Below, in pieces: positions 48,291 through 58,400 of a DNA stretch of 64,000 nt (position 1 is its first letter; each line of letters starts with the position of its first letter). The position numbers were made by a program, and so were the translations under genes. Under the pieces are notes generated by a model, which saw only the letters and a list, made by a program, of their open reading frames with translations, made no database searches and was not told the DNA's origin. This DNA comes from Dillenia suffruticosa. Lineage: Eukaryota; Streptophyta; Magnoliopsida; Dilleniales; Dilleniaceae. The DNA is taken from assembly GCA_033439265.1 (NCBI GenBank), contig JAVTVX010000034.1:15638501-15702500 (forward strand), read 5' to 3'.

Positions 48291-49720
48291 ATGCCGCCTA
48301 GATGCGGTAGACCAGCGGGACGGGGTAAACCAGCGGGACGCGGAGCTAGACTCACGCTACCCGAGACTCCTCAAGTGCCTGAGACCCTTGGAGTGCCTGA
48401 GGCTGCTTCCTCTTCACGGGCGCCCCCTGCAGCGCCTACTCAGCCGACTGCTTCAGCCGAGGTTCCACCACCGTCTCTTGAGGCGTTTAGACAGGTGTAT
48501 GAGTGGTATACCTCCCACGGGGTACAAATGCCACCCCCACCACCACCGATGGCAGTGCCAACTCCTACGGCCGTGTCACCTCCACCAGTACCGATGGCAG
48601 CGCCGACTCCTACAGCTGTGCCACCTTCAGTTGTACCAAATCAGCCCCCAGTTGTCGGTCCTTCTACTGTTTCAGGATCTAGTGACACTACCTCCTCCAC
48701 TTTGAGGCGTATTCACGAGCTCACCCAGTTGGTGAAGGAGGCAAGGCAGTTAGGCTGCACGGAGTTCGTGAGAACGGGTGATTCCACAGCAGCGAATCAT
48801 TGGATCAACCACATGCGCAGAATTTTGACTGATCTGGGGTTGAGCGAGGACTACCGGCTTTGGATAGCAGAGAGACTCTTGGATGGTGATGCTCTCACTT
48901 GGTGGGAGGTGATTTATGACGATGCTACCGAGCCGCTACGATGGGAGGACTTCCTGCAGGAGTTCGATCGTAGGTATTTCTTTGAGTTCCAGCAGGACCG
49001 CAAGAGGGAAGAATTTATGCACTTGCGGCAAGAAACCAAGACAGTGACAGAGTATGAGACGGAGATGAGATGACTAGCTGCTTTCGTTCCAAACTTGGCG
49101 ACGCCGAAACATTTATGGTTCAAGTTTGAGAATGGCCTCAACTTGAATATCAGGAGCTATATGACAGTGACTCCTAGTCTCTCCTTTGCAGAGATCGTGG
49201 ACTTAGCACTTAGGGCGGAGGAGATCGTCCGTGCTGAGGGAAGACAGCGGGAGTACAAAGAGCAGAGGAATAACAGATCTGAGGCTTCTTCGAGCCAGGG
49301 CTCGAAGAAGGGCAGGATTTCAGGATATCAGGGAGGATTTTCTCAGCCGAGACGGCACATACTGGGCAAGAATCGCGACCTCAGGGGTTTAGAGCACCGG
49401 CTCCTAGTGCCACTACTCAGACTTCAGATCAACGGCACCCTTTTGTCGCCGATGTGACCACCCTTTTAGAGAGTGTAGGATGCCTATTACATGCTTCCGG
49501 TGTGGGAAATCAGGGCACATCAGAAGCACCTACCTGAGTTGGGATTTTGAGGTCAGATGGCTTCAGGATACTCGAGTGTTCCCCGAGGAGGACAGTAGGG
49601 AGCACCTGCGCACTCGAGTCACACCGCTCCACGGACAGCAGTCGGGAGCAACACGGTGTTAGGACCATTCCGACAGCAGTAGAGGACACAGGCACGTGTA
49701 TACAACTATCAGCATGAAGC
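48291..49720 (+). pseudogene. Gypsy gag (chromovirus, Tekay/Del-like), truncated
   Basis: ATG at 48291 (MPPRCGRPAGRGK). A basic start is followed by a Pro/Ala-rich region with two copies of 'PMA-PTPTAV-PP'. The retrotransposon gag domain has 'STAANHWINHMRRIL', 'LLDGDALTWWEVIYD', 'WEDFLQEFDRRYF' and 'REEFMHLRQ'. Lesions are an in-frame TGA (49071-49073, after EYETEMR), a frameshift near 49360-49390, and a nucleocapsid knuckle CFRCGKSGHIRSTY whose last Cys is Tyr. Homology stops at about 49722, just before the protease, and AT-rich CACTA DNA follows. Protease, RT, integrase and 3' LTR are absent. Confidence 0.88.
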
Positions 49721-49722
49721 AT

Positions 49723-50764
49723 AAATATGTTTTTTGTCTAATATAATATAACTATAAATTATATTAATTATATTGTTTCATAATATAAATTTATAAATTT
49801 ATTATAATTATGATTATCAAATTTATTTGATTAACATCATATTATTATAATTTAATATTATTATGCCATACAACTTAATTACTAATCAATATTAATATTA
49901 CTAAATAATACTATTTACTAATTTCAAGAATCATATTCTATTACTAATATCAAATAATTATTAAATTTAAATATTGTTATTAAGGTAGGATTACATTTTA
50001 TATAATAGATTTAATAGTACTGGTAAATATATTTATAATATTTTTATGGTAGTTTCCTTAATTTTTTTCATATTTCATTTAATTATTAATTTTATCATAT
50101 TTCAGATAATTTTTTTAGCTTTTTATTATTATTATTTTTAATTAAATTATTGTTAATTTAAATAATTTCGATAATATTATGGATTGTTATTGTAAAGTTT
50201 GCTATCATATTTTGATTTCAATTCCTTACATTTCTAAATAAATAATATTAAATATAATTATCATATTCCTTAATTATAAATTCTAAAATATAAATTAGAC
50301 ATTAACATACCTAATTAATATTATTAATTTAAATAACCCATACCTATACTCATCATATTCATCATATGTAATCCATCCAAAACACATGATCCGAATTCAC
50401 ATTTCTTAATTATAACGAAATTTAAATTATAAATTAAGTATCAAATGTTATTATTTTAAATAATATCATCATATAAAATTATGTAAATAATGTAGTAATA
50501 ATAACATAAAAATATATGACTTTTTGTAATATATGATTTTATTTAAAATTATATATTCATAAAATATAATAAAATATATTATGACACTATATAATATAAA
50601 ATATTAATTTAATATATTTAATAATTGTATATAACAAAATTAGTAACATAATTTCATATAACAAATTTAGTAATATAATTTAAAGATTTCATATGATTAT
50701 ATTAATAATATAAATGTTTTGTTATTTAAAATAATAAAATTATTTTTTTAAAATGCAATGCCCG
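49723..50764. other. AT-rich interior of CACTA Z
   Basis: About 1 kb of AT-rich DNA with frequent TAATATTA words and no open frame. It resembles the flanks of the other GC islands. Confidence 0.6.
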
Positions 50765-51062
50765 GTTGAGCCGTAGGGACCATTGTTGTGCCACGAGGGC
50801 TTTGCGGGCGTGCTTGCTTGGGCGGCTCAGTCGCACAGCATCTCGGTTGTGCCGCATACAAGCATTTGCACGCACGCTTGCCTGGGCGGCTTAGCTGCAC
50901 GACATCTTGGTTGTGCCACGCGTAGGTATTTGTGCGCGCGCTTGCCTGGGCAGCTCAGCCGCAGAAGCATCGTTGTTGTGCCGTGTAGGCATTTGTGGGT
51001 GTGCTTGCTTGGGCGGCTCTACCACGCGGGTATCGTGGTTGTGTCGTGCAGACATGTGCCCG
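50765..51062 (+). repeat. GC-rich minisatellite island 5 (CACTA Z), about 60-70 bp units
   Basis: Four to five units on 'GGTTGTGCC-CG-A-GCATTTG-GCGCGCTTGCCTGGGCGGCTCAGCCGCA-AGCATC'. It is the same style as islands 1-4, and lies about 370 bp before the start of the Transposase_24-like gene. Confidence 0.85.
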
Positions 51063-51233
51063 ATCTAGTAATATGGTAGTAAACATTTACTATTATTTCA
51101 CGGAGTTATATAGTAATACGTCAAAATTAAAATTTTCTGTTAATTACTCAAATTATAAAAAGAGAGGTAAATACAAAAATTTAAAAACTAAAATGTGATA
51201 AACAGGGCAAAATGGGGGGTTTTAAAAATTTTA

Positions 51234-51308
51234 TTTTGCGCTAAACAAATTATATATACTACAAACCAAAATTTATTTGGCGCTAAACCAAATATATATA
51301 CTACAAAT
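51234..51308 (+). promoter_or_regulatory. Duplicated E2F-like element upstream of the Transposase_24-like gene
   Basis: TTTTGCGCTAAAC (51234-51246) and TTTGGCGCTAAACC (51276-51289) begin two direct repeats, each continuing AAAT-TATATACTACAAA-C, with a 42-bp spacing. Both hold an E2F-type core (TTTSGCGC). The gene start is about 150-190 bp downstream. Confidence 0.5.
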
Positions 51309-51429
51309 CTTTCCTCCCTCCACAAATATCTAAACTTCTCATTTCCTTCAAAAAATTTTTTCCCCCATATCTCTCAAAATTTCTAATTCAAACAAAATCT
51401 CATTCCATCAAAAATTTTCAACAAAAAAT

Positions 51430-52142
51430 ATGGGACGAAATAACCAAAAAATAACCATTGTAGTTGAACACAAAGAATCAGAACTATCCGAAGAATAAAT
51501 TGACTCTGAAGAAGCCCAATTATTTGAAGTATCTCAGGTTTGGTTTTGTTTATATTTATGTTTAAAAATAGATCATTTCTTTTTAATAATATATTTTTAT
51601 ATGATTACTATATTATCAATTTTTTATTTTTAATTTGTATTAGTGTTCAAGAGAAAATGTAAAGGCCTAACTTGGGATTTAGAAAAAGGGAAACGTATGC
51701 CGATTGAAATGAACAATTTGAATCAACCAATAGGAATCGAAAGTACGATATTTACCAGATTCCTTGGCTTCATAGTCAGAGTATATTCCATTGCTCCAAT
51801 AAACTATACAAGTTGGTGTGACATGCCGACTAAGTATAAAGAGGATATGTGAAAAATTATACAGGTATCTACTTCTATTACTCAATCAAATCATGCCATA
51901 CATGAAAATTAAGATATCTAATTTTTTTTTCTTATATTGTAGTCAAAAATTATCTTCAAACTACTCGGAGATGATACTAAGAAATGGGTTCTTACAAATT
52001 TGTCTGACAAATGGAAGAGTTTTAAAAGTTCTCTCAAATCAAAATGATTCGATCATTTACTCAGAATAGATTAAAATCTCAAGAGAATAGAGGATGAGAG
52101 AGTTGATCCGAATCGGTACAACGACCTTGTTGTTTTTCTTGA
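51430..52142 (+). pseudogene. Plant transposase Ptta/En/Spm family (Transposase_24-like), truncated
   Basis: A three-exon model fits. Exon 1 (51430-51537, MGRNNQKITIVVEHKESEL..., in-frame TAA at 51496) ends CTCAG|GTTTGG. Exon 2 (51644-51864) has 'RENVKGLTWDLEKGKRMPIE', 'NQPIGIESTIFTRFLGFIVR' and 'TSWCDMPTKYKEDM', with a TGA at 51850 near its end. Exon 3 (51943-52142) has 'KKWVLTNLSDKWKSFKSSLK', two stops, then 'DERVDPNRYNDLVVFL'. This is the domain order of the plant transposase family typical of CACTA elements: R-G-x-T, N-x-x-G-Q-P-I-G, W-x-x-V/M-P, K-W-K-x-x-K, R-V-x-P-x-x-Y/W-x-x-L-V-x-F. The gene stops where the copia resumes, so its 3' part is deleted. Confidence 0.78.
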
Positions 52143-52144
52143 TA

Positions 52145-53532
52145 CCTAGTCCCTTATTTTGTGTGTTACCCTTAGCCACAAGTCTGATCTTAAAATCTTT
52201 CTATACTTCCGTCTGCTCTATGTTTGATTTCTCAACATGATCCCAGGTGTGATTTTGTTACAAAGCTTGTATTTCATAGTGCATTGTCTGTTTCAACAAT
52301 CTTCTTTGATAGTTTCAGAGTAATTATGTGGTTCACAGATAGATGGCAGGCCATATGGTTTTGATCTAATGATAGGTTGGAAAAATCAACTTAGATTTTA
52401 ATTGAATAAGAGGTTTGTTTGATATGTGGAGAGGGAAAATTTAATATAATTGCTTGTAAAGCTGTGTGATAGTCTTGTAAATATTTAGGGCGCCTTCTAA
52501 TTCTATTGCTTCTTCTCAACAAGGTGTCAGATTGTGTTGCTTGAGAAGATGATTGATGATCACCTAGACTCTTAGAAATATCAAAATTATTCTCAGAATC
52601 AAATAAAATGCACTGGTTGTGTGAATTGATAATCAAATGAACTAGAAAATAGTTCAATTAATAAATTTGGTAAAACAATATCCAAAGACTTATCTGGACT
52701 TTGTTGATCTTATTTTGAGCGGAAGGGAATATATTTTCATGGAAACATACATCCCTAGAAATGAATATTGTCTTATTGTCAAGATCGAACGATTTATATC
52801 CCTTAACTCCTATTGTAACACTAAGGTTGGTGACATAGTCACTTTTCCCATATGATCAGAGGCACTTGTATCAATTATCCAATTTGAAGTGTATTTTGTA
52901 AACTCAATAAATTTATCAATTTATTTAAATTATTAATAGAAAATATAGAAAGTAGATTACCTACTGCATTTGCATTATAGATGGATGTGGATGTATCTTT
53001 GTTGTTTTCAGATTCTGAAATTGTCAGACCATTAAGCATTTTTGTTTCAACATCTTCACTTGCCCCATTTGAAACCTATTTCACTGCATTGGGATTGAAC
53101 CCTTGAATCTTGTTTGTGAATCTAAAACTAGGTGGAAAACATTTGATATGAAAACATTTTTCTCTTATGTTACCCTCTTTGTACGGTGGTTGCACTTATT
53201 ATTTAAATTTTCTTAGTAAAACTATAAAGTGACAACAGTATTCCTTTGCATGACCTATCTTTCTATAGTGAGTACAGTTATAATTTAGCTTCCTTTTCTT
53301 AAAAGATTTTGCAATTACTTCAAGAGAGCTAATCAGCAATATATTCAATGACCACCGTAACTCTTCTCATAATATCATATTGTAAGCCTTATTCAATTTT
53401 GTACCTTGGAAAATATTGCAACTTGATTATGGTGGTGAGCAGTTCTTATGTTATTAGATTAATCAAGTCTGTTGTATTTCCATGAGTTTATAAATTTGTT
53501 CTTTTCTCCAAATGAACGTTACTCTCATACCA
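52145..53532 (-). pseudogene. Ty1/copia gag-protease-RT start (5' half of the split copia)
   Basis: Read leftwards from the primer-binding site. The zinc knuckle at about 53255 reads CTHYRKIGHAKEYC (second Cys lost). Protease (52882-52858) has WIIDTSASDHM, with D-T-S instead of D-S/T-G. A large deletion removes integrase and joins directly to 'SRDVCFHENIFP' (about 52750). The acidic/basic linker is 'RRSNRIRRRPKYLQDYHT' (52521-52450). The RT start (52390-52150) has 'EPHNYSE', then 'DGSIERF' and 'IRLVAKGNTQNKG', with frameshifts. It breaks off at the CACTA Z junction and continues at 30665-29750. Confidence 0.82.
53521..53532 (-). other. Degenerate copia primer-binding site
   Basis: The minus strand reads TGGTATGAGAGT, two changes from TGGTATCAGAGC, in the correct position upstream of the copia gag. 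Confidence 0.6.
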
Positions 53533-54100
53533 TAATAGGAATTTACATCTTCCACGATCAAGAAATCTGGGCAAATGTTGAAGATTAAAGGAAGACTAAG
53601 AACAATAGAAACTCATGACTGAGAATTGAAGAAAGGGAAGAAAATAAAGAACTTCTTTGGCTTGCTGGGCGATCTCTTTAGCAAGTGTGGCTTTGAATTT
53701 TTGTGGAAATAGTTTAGGTTTTATTGTTGGAATCTTGAAAATCATAAAATAGTAAGGGACATAATTGATACTTGAACATTTTAAAATTGTAAGGTGAATT
53801 ATTGGAATTTCAGAATTATTATAAAGATTCTGAAATTATCATAAATTTGAATAAGAGGGATAATAATGCCTTTTTTCTTGTTTTGGTCCGAAAATTTTTC
53901 AGTTTTCTTATGGTCTTAAATGTTTATATTTGTTATAATTTTGGTTTTATGATGAAATTATAAATAAATTGTACTACTTGACCATATGGATATATTAAAT
54001 TGAAAATAATAAAACCAATAATAGATTACAAAATTATCAAATATAAGAAAAATTAAAAAATGAAAATCAAGAAGGGATTGGTTAAACAATGGACTTTATA
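53533..54100 (-). other. Probable remains of the copia 5' LTR
   Basis: It lies directly upstream (minus sense) of the PBS and has U5-like T/C-rich text, but no clear TG...CA ends. The identity rests on position only. Confidence 0.35.
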
Positions 54101-55472
54101 GCCCGGAAGCCACCACCATACCACCAACGGAGGAAACAGAACTGGAGATAAGGAGTGCAGATTACCTCTCGGGTAAGGGAGGTTGTTTAAAGAGAGCTTT
54201 CTGCTGGAGTTTAAAGCTCAAGAAAGAATCGAGATTACAGGCTTAAAAGGAGTAGTTGGATGTTTTGGAGGGAGGAAGTAAAGGATGCAACCGTAACACT
54301 CCCCCCGAGATCTGGAAGTCCATGTGAGGTGTTGTCAAACCCAGAAATGGGTCATTTCAGACCTGCCAGACTCTCCTATATAGAGAACAAATTTGGGATG
54401 AGTTCATGCTCGCATGAAGAACCATTGTCCTTTGGGACTAGCGAGGGGCAGCCAGAATCAGGCTCTCTTCCTTAAAGAGAATTAAGGAAGTTTAGAGGAG
54501 TCCTTGAGTTCTTCTTGAGAGGGTTCCCTTGTTTTCCTTTGTCTATTGAGTTCGGGTGCTTGTTTAGTGTGACTACTGTTTGAGTTTTCCTTTTCCTTCC
54601 GGCCATCATGAGCTTTTAGAAAGTTGATCCTGGTAGTAGCGTCCGTAGTGATAAAGGGGCCCTGTGTAGGCACGGTCTGCTAGGCAGTGTAGGCAGCAGC
54701 GTCTTTGGGGGTTATGTCCCTGGAATGGGTTAGGCGTCTGTCCTCTCTCACTCTTGTAGCTCTTGGGCTTTGCCTCCTCTGGGAGCCAAAAAATAAAATA
54801 TATAAAATATATATAAAAAAAAAAATCTGCAGAGTTTTTTTTAGAAGATTCCATGAACATCCCCCGGGGCCGCCGGGCTAATTTTCTAGAAGTTATAAAC
54901 TAAGCATAAAAACAGGCAAAAAGATGAGTTCCCTAAAGGAATGCAGACAGGAAAAGCCAAATTCTTCTAGCTGGTTTTTCAGTGGTCAGTTTATAACCAT
55001 TTATCACTTGATTGTCAAATGCTGTAATTTGGCACTTAGAGCTGCAGCTTAGTTCAGCAAAATTTCTATGGTCAAGGGCGTACCGCTAGTGTTGTTAGAA
55101 CTTGTGTAAGCTGAAAAACTTCTTCAGTTATGAACAAGCTTAATTGTTAGCTTGTGAAAGCTCGAGACTTTTCTGGCCTTAGGTTATGGTAGTGTTGATG
55201 AACCAATCACGTAGAATTTTTAAATTTGGGGGAAAAAGAGTTTAGCATAACTCGAATCTAAGATTTGCCACTTCTGCACTATCTTAAATTTTGTAAAATG
55301 ATTTCTCACTTCAAAAGTTTTAAAAGTTCTAACTCGCGCAGGGAGATGTTATTAATTATTTTATAGAACAATTATGCATAGATTACCAAAAGGATAATTT
55401 GCAAGTTCTCACCATTTTAAGATGAATCAAGTAAATGTTTTTTTGAGTAGCTAAATGAAATCCTTAAAACCT
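54101..55472. other. Unassigned DNA downstream of the CNL gene
   Basis: 54240-54800 is more GC-balanced and ends in GGGAGCCAAAAAATAAAATATATAAAATAT on the plus strand, which could be a LINE or transcript 3' end, but I recognise no reverse transcriptase. 54800-55470 presumably includes the CNL 3'UTR. No other gene is seen. Confidence 0.3.
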
Positions 55473-58400
55473 TTACATGAGTATGCAGGGTATATGGTCT
55501 ACTTTGGTCCAATCATCTTCACACCATCTTTCCAGCAAAGGGCAGTCAATGACCTCTAGCCGTGAAAGTGTGGCAGGGAGGTCTTCCTCTGGCAAAGTTT
55601 GTAGCTTATGGCAATCTTGGATCTTCAATTCTTCAAGTGCTGTAAGATGCCGCATCCAAATCGATAGAGACTGTAGATTTGGAAGTCTCCCAATATGAAG
55701 AGTGGTGAGAGTACATGGTAGCAGCCACTCAGGAAAGGAAACCATATCTGGGTATCCTCCATCAATGGAGAATTTTCTTAGTGAGTTGAGTCTATGAAGA
55801 CCCCACTCTTGCAAAGGCTTGACTTTCTGACATCCTTTGACCTCCAGTGAGATGAGATTAACAGGAAGATCTGATTCAGGAAATGAAGTGATGCTGGGGC
55901 AACCGGAAATGAGCAATTCTTGTAAAGATGTGAGATTCTGCATTTGATTTGGCAAAGACTTGAGATTCTCACAGTTGGTGATATTGACCTTTTTGAGACT
56001 AGTGACAGGAAGACCTCCTTCAGGAAAGGACACAAGACTAGGACAGCAATCAATTTCCAAGTAATCCAGGTATTTGAGCTGGTGTAAGCAGTTGGGTAAA
56101 GTCCTGAGGCTTGTACAGTCACCAAGCCGAAATGATTCAAGAGAGACATCATCGTTGTCTTGCATGAAGAACTCTGGTAGTGCTTCTAGATTGAAGCATT
56201 TGCAAATGGTCAATGTTTTTAGGGTGCTGGGCAAATGGCCTGCCGGGAAGGATGTGAGAGCAGAGCAGTTAAAAATTTCCAGATCTTTGAGAAATGTGTT
56301 GCCATGGTGCATCATTCCCTTGGGTAGGGTCTGTAGATTTGGACAAAAATCAATTGTGAGTTGCTTGAAGGTGGTGGGAAGTGACTGCATTGCTCTTGTA
56401 AAGGATGTGAAATCATAGCAACCACTGAGGTACAAGTATTCAAGAGGCATATTGGAATCCTGAAACATTGCCTCAGGAAAGAACTCCATGCCACATCCCC
56501 GAATAGCAAAACCTTTTAACTTGGAGGGCAAAACCAATTCTTCAAAGGACTTAAGTTTGGGGCACTCTTTGACTATGAACTCTGAGAGAGATGTGAGGCT
56601 GCATAACCAATGGGGAAGCTTCTCCAAACCTTGACAGTAGTCTAACTCTAAATATTCAAGTTTATTTGACACCTCTTGGTCTTCATAAAACAAAGAAGTC
56701 AATGAGGGACAGTTTCTAATAATCAGATGCCTAAGGGAAGGAAAGTGCAATGGGCCATCATGCTGCCACAATGATCTCAAATCAAAACAGTCAAAAATCT
56801 CCAAAACCTCAAGTGCTTTTAAGCACTGAATTAACCTTTCAGGTAAATGCTTTAGTTTCGGAACACCTGCAATGCGCAAGGCCAAAAGCAAGTTGAGTTC
56901 TTCTGCACTTCTTAGCAATAAATTATCACATCCCTTCAAGTCTAACTCTCGCAGCGATGAAGCCCTTGGAAGCAACGACACCATTTGTTGGCATTCATGA
57001 ATTACAAGTTTAGTCAAAGAAGGAAGGTATGCAGGTAAACTCATCCGTAGCTTGTGACAATTTTCTAAGTATAGTTCTCGAAGGCTGCAAAATGCTTCAG
57101 TAGTTTCTTCACCTTGAGGAGGGAAAACCCAGTACTCCCATTCTACCATTTCCTTAAAGCTTAAGACCTCAAGTTGAGGGAAGGCCTTAGCAGCAGAAAA
57201 TCTGACACCATAGAACTCAGCACCCAAACGTTTTACTCCTGTCATTCTACAAATATAAAGCTTCTTTAGTGATGGTAGCTGTCCCAGTGGTGGTAAAGAG
57301 ATGCATTTTTCACAGTCAGTGAGAGTCACAAAGATTAAACAGGAATATGTAGGATCCCCTAGCCATGTTGGAAATCTTGTTCCACCATATCCCTCAATAG
57401 AGATATTTTGTAGATTTTGATGAGGTTGTAAGAAGTCCAAAACATCCGTTTCAACTCTTTCATCCCGTAATGCATCAATATCTCTACTCCATCCCAGCAA
57501 TAATTCATCAAGATTTTGCTTGTCTGTCAGACGGGCTCTTCTTCCCTCCCATGCATCGACTACATTCTCCAACTTTGAGATAGAAAGTCTCCCTCGAATA
57601 TGGGCTAAATATCTCAACTCACCTATTCCAGACCCGCTTCCACTGCTCACAATGAATTCAGGCAATGTTTGGAGACTTCTTAAATTACCCACTCTTATAG
57701 GCAGCTCTTCTAGTCCACTTCTGCTTATATCAAAATGCCTAAGATTGACAAGGTTTCCCAGTTCTATAGTCAACTTTGTTAGAGAATCACAGTCATTCAA
57801 TAGCAATGCTTGCAAATTGTACAAAGTGCTTACAGATTCAGGTAGTGCTTTAATGGCAGTATGGGACAGATCGAAATAACGGAGAAGCTTCATGTTGCCT
57901 ATAGAATCTGCAATTTCTGTAATACAGTATCCACTCAAAGATAACGTTCTCAAGCATCTTAGTTTTGGCAGCAAGTCATGCAGGACCTTATTGCTCAAGT
58001 AGCTAAATCCAGCTCCATATGGAGATTCCAGTGGCAGGAAGGTGCGTAAACTCTTAGCTTCATGTAAGGGTTGAAATTTTTTAAAGACATCATATTTGCC
58101 ACGGGCGAATGACATATGAAGAGTCTTTTCGAACACTCCAATTTGCTGGTTGAGATTGGACTTTTCCTCTAGCCTTGAACACCTCTTTCTTGAAACAAAT
58201 AAAGCTAAATCATTAATTAGATCATGCATAATATACCGTGATTTGTGGTGAGGGGATTCTTGGAAGAATGACCTTGATAGTAGATCTGAAAAGCATGTGT
58301 CTCCGACCTCTTCCATTCTCTTCCCTTCCTCCACCTGCTGTACAAAACCCTCTGCCATCCACAATGCAACAAGCTTTTCCCGGTCAAATTCATAGTCTTT

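Larger units (their letters stand above)
30666..52142 (+). mobile_element. Giant CACTA-like element Z (about 21.5 kb), right end not intact
   Basis: The left tip CACTACAAAATAAAAGC at 30666 is followed by an R-type end like Y and X ('ACTGTCGGTAAATATTAGTGACGGTTT'). It interrupts a copia RT, with flank TAC at 30663-30665. Inside are a TNPD first exon, a Transposase_24-like gene, a plant-transposon-protein-like gene, an Ulp1-like gene, GC islands and tandem arrays. The copia resumes at about 52145, next to another TAC (52143-52145). However, no CACTA terminal inverted repeat is visible there and the Transposase_24 homology runs to the junction, so the right end has probably been deleted. About 7.2 kb of the span is later LTR-retroelement insertion. 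Confidence 0.7.

Noticed and set aside
52143..52145. Calling TAC here the right-hand TSD of CACTA Z
   Set aside because: The 3-bp match could be chance (1 in 64), and no terminal inverted repeat precedes it. It is kept only as a possibility.
54260..54860. Possible LINE 3' end or small gene
   Set aside because: Only a weak resemblance in the terminal GGGAGCCAAAAAATAAA text; no reverse transcriptase or TSD was found.
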